DNA of 64,000 bases from UBA5018 sp044375975 (lineage in GTDB: Bacteria > Cyanobacteriota > Cyanobacteriia > PCC-6307 > Cyanobiaceae). A program made the translations under genes and the position numbers. Positions 8,479 through 15,965 of the stretch are shown piece after piece (the first letter of the stretch is position 1; each line of letters starts with the position of its first letter). The stretch lies in contig JBILLQ010000009.1 of assembly GCA_044375975.1 (NCBI GenBank), positions 4,005 to 68,004 of the forward strand. Reading direction: 5' to 3'. Below the pieces are notes generated by a model. It had not been told where the DNA came from. It was given only the letters and a program-made list of their open reading frames with translations, and did not search any database.

Positions 8479-8808
8479 TTATAGATCAACCACTATCGTG
8501 CGATCCTTCTGAACCTCGGCCTTGAAATACGGGTTCTTAATCATCAGCTCTGTCAGCAGGTCCACGGGCCGTCCATAAAGAGCCTCCAGGGCATCGGCGA
8601 AGTCACAGAAGCGACGTGCATAGCCTGGTTCGCGTCGCCCTTTCATTTGCACGATGAAGTCAAGGTCGCTGTGGCCTGGATCAAACTCACCGCGAGCCGC
8701 TGAACCGAACAGCTCCAGCTTCTCTACGCCATAGCGCTCGCACAGCTCCCTCAATGGCTGCAGCTTCGCCTGCAGCAGCTCTGGCAGTGGCGCAGCTGTG
8801 GGTGTCAT
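8479..8808 (-). CDS. mntA: MNT nucleotidyltransferase antitoxin, pair 2
   Basis: This 109-residue minimal nucleotidyltransferase has the signature GSAARGEFDPGHSDLD. The spacing between GS and DxD is 11 residues here, one more than the usual 10 of the family. Its start overlaps the stop of the preceding nucleotidyltransferase gene (pair 3), so pairs 3 and 2 form one compact four-gene unit. The predicted role is to AMPylate and inhibit the HepT at 8127-8477. Confidence 0.82.
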   Translation of the reverse strand: MTPTAAPLPELLQAKLQPLRELCERYGVEKLELFGSAARGEFDPGHSDLDFIVQMKGRREPGYARRFCDFADALEALYGRPVDLLTELMIKNPYFKAEVQKDRTIVVDL

Positions 8809-9119
8809 GGCTGCCCATCGCCCCGATAGATCACCATCCCCACGCGCTCGATATGTTCCAACAATGGCGCGTGGGTGATGGCCGCCAGGGCTTGCACATC
8901 AAAGCGGTACGGCAGGGGCAGCTCCTCCAGTTCGGCGGCAATTGCTTCGGCACCAAGAGCTCCCAGGGAGCCGGCCAGGGCCAGGTCCACATCGGAGCGA
9001 TCGCTGTGGGTGCCCTTGGCGCGGGAGCCGAACAGGGTGGCGCTCTCGATTTCCCGGTGCTGGCGCAGCACCGAGCGCACCAGCTCCAGTTCGCTGGCCA
9101 GCAGGGGATCTCGGATCAT
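8805..9119 (-). CDS. MNT nucleotidyltransferase, pair 3
   Basis: This 104-residue nucleotidyltransferase has GSRAKGTHSDRSDVD, the standard GSx10DxD pattern. Its start overlaps the stop of the HI0074-like partner by four bases. It is shorter and diverged from the other two MNT proteins here, so the pairs look independently acquired rather than tandem duplicates. Confidence 0.82.
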   Translation of the reverse strand: MIRDPLLASELELVRSVLRQHREIESATLFGSRAKGTHSDRSDVDLALAGSLGALGAEAIAAELEELPLPYRFDVQALAAITHAPLLEHIERVGMVIYRGDGQP

Positions 9120-9535
9120 GGCGTCACCTCCTGCTGCAGGAAGCTGAGCAGCCGCTCCATAGCCGGAAGATACTGCTGGTGAATGGCCTCCACCGACTCT
9201 TCAAACACTGTTGGATTGTAGGTGTGGGAGAGCAAATTGCGGTGGTCGAGCATGGCGATCCACACCTGGCCATCGGCGATCACCTTGGCCGCGTAGGCAT
9301 CCTTGAGCACCTGGCGTGGCATCACCACCGCAAACACGAAGCCATTGGCCTCCATGTAATCCTTGGTGGTTTTCCAGGCCAGCTCGAAGCAGTATTCGAA
9401 GCGTTGGATCACCCCTTCCTTTTCCAGCTGGTTGAGGGCTGCAGGGCCATTCACCATGGCCTCGCGCAACAAGGCCAGCGCCCGCTCAAAGTTGCTCAGG
9501 CGCTGCTGCCAGCGGATGTCGGCGGCTGGTGTCAT
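9116..9535 (-). CDS. HI0074-like nucleotidyltransferase partner (HepT family), pair 3
   Basis: This 139-residue helical protein belongs to the HI0074 nucleotidyltransferase-substrate-binding type, related to HepT. FEYCFELAWKTTKDYMEANG is characteristic, and RNLLSHTY near residue 100 is an intact Rx4HxY. The first 13 codons (MTPAADIRWQQRL) and the preceding hsdM tail are duplicated at 11622-11734, showing that this gene once directly followed hsdM in an ATGA overlap. Confidence 0.83.
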   Translation of the reverse strand: MTPAADIRWQQRLSNFERALALLREAMVNGPAALNQLEKEGVIQRFEYCFELAWKTTKDYMEANGFVFAVVMPRQVLKDAYAAKVIADGQVWIAMLDHRNLLSHTYNPTVFEESVEAIHQQYLPAMERLLSFLQQEVTP

Positions 9536-9606
9536 TCGGCTCCAAACCCCAACCAGGCCAGGTTACGGGTAATCGCCGCATCCAGTTTTGATCCCTCTTG
9601 CTGCTG
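9497..9606 (-). repeat. Direct repeat copy A: hsdM tail plus start of the HI0074-like gene
   Basis: About 110 bp are nearly identical to 11622-11734. They encode the last ~22 residues of HsdM (KLDAAI.RNLAWLGFGAE), the ATGA overlap and the first 13 codons of the HI0074-like gene. This copy is attached to a degenerate DUF86 gene; the other is attached to the real hsdM. Confidence 0.92.
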
Positions 9607-9942
9607 CAGCCTCAATCCCTCCGCCAACCTCCCCTGCCACAGCTTCAGATCCCCGTCCACAAAACCCACCAGATCAGCCAAAGCCACCCCCTGCTCCCAA
9701 TCCCGCATCCGAGCGCAGCCTTCGAGCAGGGCATCGCCATCCGGCCAGATCTGCTGCAGGGATGGTTCCTCGACCAAGGCCACCCGCAGGGCTTCCTGCA
9801 CGATGCCCAGTTGGCGTTGCACGGCGCTGCGGGTCAGATCATCTGCCAGGCAATTATGTAGACAATCATTGACGGTGTAGCGCTCGATGGCGGTGATAGC
9901 CTGAAGGGCATGCCCTAGGCGGCGGCTAGCCTCTGGATTCAT
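9532..9942 (-). CDS. Degenerate DUF86/HepT-like protein with an HsdM-derived C-terminus
   Basis: The ATG at 9942 (MNPEASRRLGHALQ) gives 136 residues. It lies two bases after the stop of the upstream amber-interrupted gene. Residues 1-115 look like a DUF86/HepT helical bundle, but where Rx4HxY should be the sequence reads RMRDWEQGVALA, so the catalytic and modified residues are gone. The last ~20 residues (EGSKLDAAITRNLAWLGFGAE, less its end) repeat the C-terminus of HsdM. It is a recombination product that shares an ATGA overlap with the next gene. Toxin activity is unlikely. Confidence 0.65.
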   Translation of the reverse strand: MNPEASRRLGHALQAITAIERYTVNDCLHNCLADDLTRSAVQRQLGIVQEALRVALVEEPSLQQIWPDGDALLEGCARMRDWEQGVALADLVGFVDGDLKLWQGRLAEGLRLQQQEGSKLDAAITRNLAWLGFGAE

Positions 9943-9944
9943 GG

Positions 9945-10535
9945 CTATAGGTCCAACTCTCCCGATGTCAATCCCTTTGCCTGAGCCATTTCCGGATTGT
10001 AGACATAGACAGAATCCTTGTGCATTCCCCAAGCCCTCACTGGATCAGCGAGCTTCTTGCGAAGGTCAATCTGTATCTTTTTACATTCAGTATCAGTAGC
10101 CTATTCAGCATTAAGCACAACGATCAGATAAAATTGAAGATCTCTCAATGCACTGTCAAGAATATAGGCCGAAACATCCGAAAGATCTGCTTCCGGCCTG
10201 AATGCGCCGACCTTGACACCAGCAATCATAGCGATGGCATTGGACAATTTACTGGCCCACTCCTGCAGATTCGCATCAAATTTTGCTGTATTTTCCTGTC
10301 TTGCGATACTGGACTTTGCCTCGACAATCCACACCTTTGGACGTTGCCTCGCCAAATCAGACCAGGCAAACTCGGCCATTTTTGGGATACTATTTTCGCG
10401 GAAAAATCCCTTTTGCTTGGAATGTTCCTCCAGGCGGAAAACACTTTCTTGGCGGAATGGTCCAAACCACAATCCAGATTCAAAAAGCCTGAGCTTGCCA
10501 TCGGAATCAAGAACAACTGGAGACGTGGGGCTCAT
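9945..10535 (-). pseudogene. AAA-partner gene interrupted by an in-frame amber codon
   Basis: The frame starting at 10535 encodes 144 residues and meets TAG at 10101-10103. It then stays open in the same frame for 51 more clearly protein-like codons (IDLRKKLADPVRAWGMHKDS..., then NPEMAQAKGLTSGELDL) to a TAG at 9945. The full product would be about 196 residues. KVWIVEAKSS near residue 70 has the E-x-K spacing of a PD-(D/E)xK nuclease strand, but the fold is not proven. Its start overlaps the AAA ATPase stop by four bases. Either a recent nonsense mutation or a sequencing error explains the stop. Confidence 0.65.
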
Positions 10536-11539
10536 AGGATCTCAATCTCCTGCCTGTAAAGCGCACCCACCTCATTGATCACAGGATTTTCGGGCATTCC
10601 TTCCAGCATGTTGTCAGTGCTCCAGCCTTCAGAATCTCCAGAAAGGACAGGGACAGATAGGGAATGCCGTTTGGCTATGAGGTGAAGATTCGTGACCACG
10701 AAGTAGGAGTGGCTTGAGAGGAAGAACTGAATTCCCCTTTGCGCTAAGGTCGCAATGATTTCAAGGAACGTGCTAATCGCATGAGGATGCAAAGCAGACT
10801 CTGGCTCGTCGATGAACACTACGGAATCAAGCCCCAGTGAACGGTTGCCCAAGAGAGTGTCCAGAATACCAATCTTTTTGATGCCTTCTGCAGCCACCCC
10901 AATGGCGAAGCGCTGGTTACCCTTCCTGTAAAACCACTTACCAGAATCTTCTTCATAGATCACCTTGCCCCCGAGAAGCCCCTCCAACTCATCGCGAGCA
11001 TTTGCAAACTCAGGATAGTTTCTTCCTTGCCTTGTGCCATGACGAAGAGCGATGGCTAGATCATAATAGGTATCATCAAAGCCGAATAGTTGATCCCGCT
11101 CCCGGGATTGCAGGATCAGATGATGCAGCGACAACACCTCCTTGGCTGGTAGAAAGATGGAATTACTGACCCGAGATCTGCCACTCGTTTCCACGGATTG
11201 AATCTGCCGCCTCGTATCGCGGCCGAAACTATATGAGAAACGATCACCATCGATCAAGCTGTCGAACTGCAGCGGCTCCTGACTGCCCTTGCTCACCAGA
11301 TCACCGATGCGCTCAGGCTGAAAAGTCCAGTACAACTTCTCGGCAAGGATCTGCGCGGCCGAGCGCGGCTCCTGGCCCCGGCCGTGCAGCTCCAAGGTGC
11401 GCATAGCCACATACAGGCTTTTAAGCACAAATGTTTTGCCACAGCCATTGCTACCGATCACCAAGTTAATCGGTCCCAGATTATCCCAGCGAAGCTCGGA
11501 GAGGGGGCCGAAGTTATCCCAGCAGCAGGATTCAATCAT
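10532..11539 (-). CDS. AAA/OLD-like ATPase
   Basis: This 335-residue ABC/OLD-type AAA ATPase has Walker A GSNGCGKT near residue 30, Walker B VVFIDEPESALHP near 240 and the switch segment FFLSSHSYF. It resembles the AAA_15/AAA_21 ATPases that pair with a nuclease or other effector in phage-defence operons (for example OLD- and Septu-like systems). Here the partner is the overlapping gene downstream, which has an amber stop. The gene sits inside the segment inserted between hsdM and its former neighbour. A defence role is inferred from context only. Confidence 0.8.
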   Translation of the reverse strand: MIESCCWDNFGPLSELRWDNLGPINLVIGSNGCGKTFVLKSLYVAMRTLELHGRGQEPRSAAQILAEKLYWTFQPERIGDLVSKGSQEPLQFDSLIDGDRFSYSFGRDTRRQIQSVETSGRSRVSNSIFLPAKEVLSLHHLILQSRERDQLFGFDDTYYDLAIALRHGTRQGRNYPEFANARDELEGLLGGKVIYEEDSGKWFYRKGNQRFAIGVAAEGIKKIGILDTLLGNRSLGLDSVVFIDEPESALHPHAISTFLEIIATLAQRGIQFFLSSHSYFVVTNLHLIAKRHSLSVPVLSGDSEGWSTDNMLEGMPENPVINEVGALYRQEIEIL

Positions 11540-11660
11540 CGGAATACCTCTTGGCCATGATTGGAATTTTAGTACAGGCCTGATTGTTCATGGCTCCGGA
11601 TAGATCGCAATCAAAATTCACCAGGCGCTGTTGCCAGCGGATGTCGGCGGCTGGTGTCAT
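11532..11660 (-). pseudogene. 5' fragment of the HI0074-like gene (42 codons)
   Basis: The hsdM stop overlaps an ATG that opens MTPAADIRWQQRLVNFD..., identical for 13 codons to the start of the HI0074-like gene at 9535. It then diverges and ends at a TGA overlapping the AAA ATPase start. It is the stump left after insertion of about 2.1 kb. It may now act as a short leader coupling translation from hsdM to the ATPase. Confidence 0.7.
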
Positions 11661-11734
11661 TCGGCTCCAAACCCCAACCAGGCCAGGTTACGAGCAATCG
11701 CCGCATCCAGTTTTGATCCCTCTTCCTGCTGCTG
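11622..11734 (-). repeat. Direct repeat copy B: authentic hsdM tail plus gene stump
   Basis: This is the counterpart of 9497-9606, with only a few mismatches and a three-base difference near the CTG-rich end. Together the copies bracket the AAA ATPase, its partner and the degenerate DUF86 gene. Confidence 0.92.
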
Positions 11735-13372
11735 CTTGAGCAATCCAGTGAGGCGCTTCATTTTCTCCTCAAAGGCCTCGCCATCATCTTCAACATCCGC
11801 TGCTCCCACATAACGACCAGGCGTGAGCACAAAACCATTTTTCTCGATCTGCTCTAACTTGGCGTTGTAGCAGAAACCAGCGACATCCTCATAAGCAGCA
11901 GACACCTCGCCATCACCACGCCAGGCGTGAACAGTGTCGCCAATCTTGGCAATATCCTCATCCGTAAGCACTCGCTCCACCCTGGTCTTCATCGTGCCCA
12001 GCTGGCGGGCATCAATAAACAGCGTTTCTCCACGACGATCACGACCGCGCTGGGTTTTGTCATTGGTGAGGAACCACAGGCAAACAGGAATCTGGGTGTT
12101 AAGGAATAACTGACCTGGCAGCGCCACCATCACCTCAACCACATCACCCCGCACCATCGCCTCTCGGATCTGCCCCTCGCCGCTCTGGTGGGAACTCATT
12201 GATCCATTCGCCAGCACTACACCCGCTTCCCCGCCAGGGCGTAGTTTCCAGAGCATATGTTGTAACCAGGCATAGTTCGCATTGCCGACAGGTGGCCTGC
12301 CATAAACCCAGCGCGGGTCACTCTCGTATTTCTCCCCACCCCAATCGGAAATATTGAACGGTGGGTTGGCAAGGATGTAATCGAACTTCTGATCGGGGAA
12401 CTGATCTCTGGCAAAGGTGTCGGCGGGTTCCTGGCCCAGGTTCACGTTGAATCCGCGAATCGCCAGGTTCATCGCTGCCAACCGCCAAGTAGTTGGGTTG
12501 CTCTCTTGCCCATAGATAGAGGCATCATCACGCTTGCCCCCATGGGCCTGGATGAACTTCTCGCTCTGAACGAACATTCCACCAGACCCGCAACAGGGGT
12601 CATAAATTCGACCCTTATGCGGTGCCAGCAAAGCAACCAGCGTTTTCACCACATGGGCAGGCGTATAGAATTGACCGCCCTTCTTGCCTTCGGCGCTGGC
12701 GAACTGACCGAGGAAATATTCGTAGACCTCACCAAGCACATCCCCTGATCGCTGGTGATCACCAAAACCAATGGTGGAGATCAGATCCACCAGCTCACCC
12801 ATTCGCCCTGGTTCCAGTTGAGCGGCACCAAACCGCTTATCCAACTTGCCCCTCAGCGTGGGGTTCTCGTTCTCGATGGCAACCAGTGCCTTATCGATCA
12901 GTTGACCAATATCAGCTTGCTTTGCCCTTGCCCTTAGCGATTCCCAGCGAGCGTCAGCAGGCACCCAGAACACATTCTCCTGGGTGTAGTAGTCACGGTC
13001 TTCCAGTGCTGCCTGGTGATCGGCAGGGTCATCACCCAAGTAGAAGTCGGATTCAGGGTTGGAAACCGTTTGCAGCACCTTGCCTTGCTGAGCAGCAAAG
13101 GTGTCGGAGATGTATTTGAGGAAGATCAAACCCAGCACTAGATGTTTATATTCCGCTGCATCCATCTGGGCACGCAGTTTGTCGGCACTCGCCCAGAGCA
13201 CCGCCTTGAAATCCTTGGCGGGTGCTTCCTGCTTCGCTCTGCCGCGACCACGCTTAGGCGCTGGTTTCGCCTCTGAGCGCAGCGATGCCAGCAGCTCATC
13301 GAGACCGCCCAGGTCCTCCCCCGTCTCGTCGTCGTCTGCTTCTGGGATGGTGAAGGTCGCTGAGTCGGTCAC
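11657..13372 (-). CDS. hsdM: Type I restriction-modification methyltransferase (HsdM)
   Basis: This 571-residue N6-adenine methyltransferase subunit has a helical N-terminal domain (DFKAVLWASADKLRAQMDAAEYKH, less its ends), then the SAM-binding DPCCGSGGMF near residue 260 and the catalytic NPPF near 337. An acidic and Lys/Arg-rich extension of about 50 residues precedes the usual start. It is the first gene of the hsd operon. Its C-terminus (NLAWLGFGAE) is duplicated downstream at 9532. Confidence 0.95.
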   Translation of the reverse strand: MTDSATFTIPEADDDETGEDLGGLDELLASLRSEAKPAPKRGRGRAKQEAPAKDFKAVLWASADKLRAQMDAAEYKHLVLGLIFLKYISDTFAAQQGKVLQTVSNPESDFYLGDDPADHQAALEDRDYYTQENVFWVPADARWESLRARAKQADIGQLIDKALVAIENENPTLRGKLDKRFGAAQLEPGRMGELVDLISTIGFGDHQRSGDVLGEVYEYFLGQFASAEGKKGGQFYTPAHVVKTLVALLAPHKGRIYDPCCGSGGMFVQSEKFIQAHGGKRDDASIYGQESNPTTWRLAAMNLAIRGFNVNLGQEPADTFARDQFPDQKFDYILANPPFNISDWGGEKYESDPRWVYGRPPVGNANYAWLQHMLWKLRPGGEAGVVLANGSMSSHQSGEGQIREAMVRGDVVEVMVALPGQLFLNTQIPVCLWFLTNDKTQRGRDRRGETLFIDARQLGTMKTRVERVLTDEDIAKIGDTVHAWRGDGEVSAAYEDVAGFCYNAKLEQIEKNGFVLTPGRYVGAADVEDDGEAFEEKMKRLTGLLKQQQEEGSKLDAAIARNLAWLGFGAE

Positions 13373-13464
13373 TGGCGCCTGTTGCCGTGGCCCCAGTGTC
13401 GCTGCTGGCGTCGTGTTTTGTCTCCCTTGAGAGCGCCATCAATCGCTATGCAAAATCTGCATGA

Positions 13465-13728
13465 ACAGCAGCTGTAGGGCACCCGCAGCGGCGTTGGGCC
13501 AAGGGCCAGGTCACGCTGGGGCAGGAGTTACTGCGGCATCTTGGCGTCAAGCCGGGCGAGCAGATCGAGGTGTCCGCCCTTCCCGGCGGGCGGATTGAGG
13601 TGCGTGCTGCCCAACCATCCGCTTCGATCGAGGGGTTCATCGGGCTGCTGGCCGGCCGCAGCAGCAAGACAGCCAACCTGGAGGAGATCCAACAGGCGGC
13701 CGCAAAAGGTTGGAGCAGCGAGGCTTGA
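13465..13728 (+). pseudogene. AbrB/SpoVT-type antitoxin gene without a start codon
   Basis: WAKGQVTLGQELLRHLGVKPG (13495 onward, less its ends) is a typical AbrB-fold antitoxin N-terminus, followed by EQIEVSALPGGRIEV and a linker to a TGA at 13726. The frame has no ATG, GTG or TTG between an upstream TGA (13462) and the conserved domain, so the 5' end appears lost. The stop overlaps the start of a broken PIN-domain gene, the usual antitoxin-toxin order. Confidence 0.65.
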
Positions 13729-13993
13729 ACATCACAGCCGATACCAATGTGCTGGTGCGTGCCCTGGTGGCGGATGAGCCCGCCCAGGCCGCAGAAGCGA
13801 GGCGGGTGATGCGACCCCAGCCGTGGAAGCTGGTCTGGCCCTGCTGGAGGCCGGTGGTGACTTCGCCGATGGGGTGATCGCCCATCAAGGGCAGTGGCTG
13901 GGTGGCGACACCTTTGTGTCCTTTGACCGCCAGGCGGTGGCTCTGCTGCGGGAGCAGGGGGTGGCCACGCAGCTGTTGCCATCGAGGTTGTAA
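13725..13993 (+). pseudogene. vapC: VapC/PIN-domain toxin with internal deletion and frameshift
   Basis: TTG at 13725 overlaps the antitoxin stop and opens NITADTNVLVRALVADEP, the N-terminal strand of a PIN domain with its first catalytic Asp. After about 33 codons the frame changes. The C-terminal PIN part, DFADGVIAHQGQWL...FVSFDRQAVALL, is read in another frame to a TAA at 13991. The middle of the domain is missing. The toxin is dead, in line with its antitoxin having lost its start. Confidence 0.72.
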
Positions 13994-14103
13994 TCGCTCA
14001 CGGGCTCCGACTCAAGCTCCGAACCGATCTCCGAACCCAGGGCGGCGTAGGCGGTGAGGGCATTGCGCAACTCCTGGATAATGTCGGCGGTGCGCCTCGG
14101 TTG
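13990..14103 (-). other. Coding-like remnant (TADIIQELRNALTAYAALG)
   Basis: The minus-strand frame reads RRTADIIQELRNALTAYA, then LGSEIGSELESEPVSDYNL, and looks like the C-terminal part of a protein. No intact gene surrounds it and no family was recognised. It lies at the edge of the defence island and is probably a leftover gene end. Confidence 0.25.
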
Positions 14104-14219
14104 CGCGCCTGCTCGCTTAGTCGCTCAGGCGCTGCCGGGCTTCTGTTTGAGATGGCGCTTCTGTTTTAGCTAGCGCCCAGCTTTGTTCTGCTGCGGTGAA
14201 TAGCCCTGCCATTCAACCC

Positions 14220-15560
14220 ATGACGACAACCACCGCTACTCTTGACGCCCTGCGCTCCGGTGAGCTGAAGGGGATCACGCGGCTGGATCTTACCTGTGAT
14301 CTGCAGGAATTCCCGCGGGAAATCTTCGAGCTGGCCGACAGCCTTGAGGTGCTAAATCTCTCGGGCAACTCGTTATCCGCGCTCCCGGACGACTTACCGC
14401 GCCTGGGCAAGTTACGGGTGATTTTTTGCTCGGAAAATCGCTTTACCCAGCTGCCCGAGGTGCTGTCCTCCTGCACTCAGCTTGAGATGGTGGGATTTAA
14501 AGCGAACAGCATTCGCGAGGTTGCGGCTGCCGCCATTTCCCCCGGGTTGCGCTGGTTGATCCTCACGGATAATCAGGTTTCGGCGCTTCCCGACTCAATC
14601 GGCAGCTGTACGCGTCTGCAAAAACTAATGTTGGCCGGCAATCAACTGGCAGTTTTGCCGGAGGCGATGCGCGGCTGCGTTGGGCTTGAGCTGTTGCGGA
14701 TTTCAGCCAACCGGTTCAATGTTTTGCCGGATTGGCTGCTGCAATTACCCCGGTTAACCTGGTTGGCGTTTGGCGGCAATCCGGTTTCGGCGGCGCCGCG
14801 CCCCCCGAGTGCGGCCGTGGCCCGCCTGCAATGGGCTGATATTGAATTGGGTGAAAAACTCGGCGAAGGCGCCTCGGGAGTGATTCACAAAGCTCACTGG
14901 CAGCCTTCGCCGCTGGAGGCCGGGCATCCCGTGGCGGTGAAACTGTTTAAGGGGCAGGTCACCAGTGACGGGTTTCCCGCGGAAGAAATGGCGGCTTGTT
15001 TGGCTGCGGGTAATCACGCTCACTTGATCGGCGTGATTGGTGAACTCACCGGGCACCCCGCCGGCACCAGCGGCTTGGTGATGCCCTGGGTAGACCCGGA
15101 GTTTCGCAATCTGGCCGGCCCGCCCAATCTGGCGACTTGCACCAGGGACATTTACGGGGACGGCCAACGTTTCTCCCTGGCCTTGGTGCTGGATCTAGCC
15201 AGGGGCTTGGCCGCTGCCGGCGAGCACCTGCACGCCCGGGGGATTTCGCACGGGGATTTTTACGCGCACAACGTGCTTTATCGCCCCGCAGGCGACTGCT
15301 TTTTGGGGGACTTCGGGGCGGCCTCGTTCTACCCGCCTCAGCCAAGTGGAAGCATCAACCCGTTCGAGGCGCTGGAGGTGCGCGCCTTCGGCTGTTTGCT
15401 TGGCGAATTACTGGAGCGCAGTGAACCCGAAACTGAACCCGAACAAGACGAGCGCCTGCAATCGTTAAAAGCGCTGCAAATTCGCTGCGTAGCACCAGTG
15501 GCGGCGAGCCGGCCCCGGTTCGCCGAGCTAGTCGCAACGTTGGAAGCGCTGCAGCCTTAA
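14220..15560 (+). CDS. Leucine-rich-repeat protein kinase-like protein
   Basis: Residues about 20-200 are leucine-rich repeats of the LPxxLxxLxxLxxLxLxxNxL type (LEVLNLSGNSLSALPDDL, LRWLILTDNQVSALPDSI). A protein-kinase-like domain follows: glycine-rich loop GEKLGEGASG near 217, VAVKLF with the ATP-binding Lys, catalytic loop HGDFYAHNVL and the metal-binding GDFG. The Asp, Asn and DFG residues are present, so it could be active, although the catalytic loop has HGD rather than HRD. There is no membrane helix, so it is probably cytosolic. ATG 14220 is preferred; an in-frame GTG at 14196 is possible. Confidence 0.82.
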   Translation: MTTTTATLDALRSGELKGITRLDLTCDLQEFPREIFELADSLEVLNLSGNSLSALPDDLPRLGKLRVIFCSENRFTQLPEVLSSCTQLEMVGFKANSIREVAAAAISPGLRWLILTDNQVSALPDSIGSCTRLQKLMLAGNQLAVLPEAMRGCVGLELLRISANRFNVLPDWLLQLPRLTWLAFGGNPVSAAPRPPSAAVARLQWADIELGEKLGEGASGVIHKAHWQPSPLEAGHPVAVKLFKGQVTSDGFPAEEMAACLAAGNHAHLIGVIGELTGHPAGTSGLVMPWVDPEFRNLAGPPNLATCTRDIYGDGQRFSLALVLDLARGLAAAGEHLHARGISHGDFYAHNVLYRPAGDCFLGDFGAASFYPPQPSGSINPFEALEVRAFGCLLGELLERSEPETEPEQDERLQSLKALQIRCVAPVAASRPRFAELVATLEALQP

Positions 15561-15643
15561 GCCTGCGGTTTGGGCCTTGGCGGCAGGCACCCATAGGTGC
15601 AGCGGCTGACCCACGAGCCGCCCAGCAACGGGCGCCGGGCGCC

Positions 15644-15874
15644 ATGATCGAACCAAACGTCGGGCCAGCCGCCTTGACCCTGCCGCAATACCCGCCGGGG
15701 ACGGCCGCCAACCGTCTCCCCCTCCCGTCAGGATTGGATGCCCCCGGGGCCGGGGAACCAGCGCAGCCAGCCGAACAGCCCGGCGCTGATCCCCTGTTGT
15801 GCGGCCACTGCGGTCGCACCGCCAGCAACGGTATTTCCTGCCAGGGGTTCTGCGTTGCCGACTCGGGCTATTGA
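15644..15874 (+). CDS. Small protein with a C-terminal zinc-ribbon-like Cys cluster
   Basis: This 76-residue frame has a Pro/Ala-rich N-terminal part and ends CGHCGRTASNGISCQGFCVA, then DSGY. The CxxC...CxxxC spacing could bind zinc. It is the only clear coding signal in the gap between the kinase and the Rieske oxygenase gene. The compact, ordered C-terminus argues for a real gene; function is unknown. Confidence 0.4.
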   Translation: MIEPNVGPAALTLPQYPPGTAANRLPLPSGLDAPGAGEPAQPAEQPGADPLLCGHCGRTASNGISCQGFCVADSGY

Positions 15875-15965
15875 GCCAGGATGCCTGCGAACCCCAGACA
15901 TAGCCACCAAAGAAATGGAGCGCGATCAGCTGTGATCGGTGGATCGCCATTGGCAACCCGCCCGC

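Noticed and set aside
13446..13982. 178-residue Pro/Arg-rich minus-strand frame
   Set aside because: It is antisense to the clear AbrB and PIN-domain remnants.
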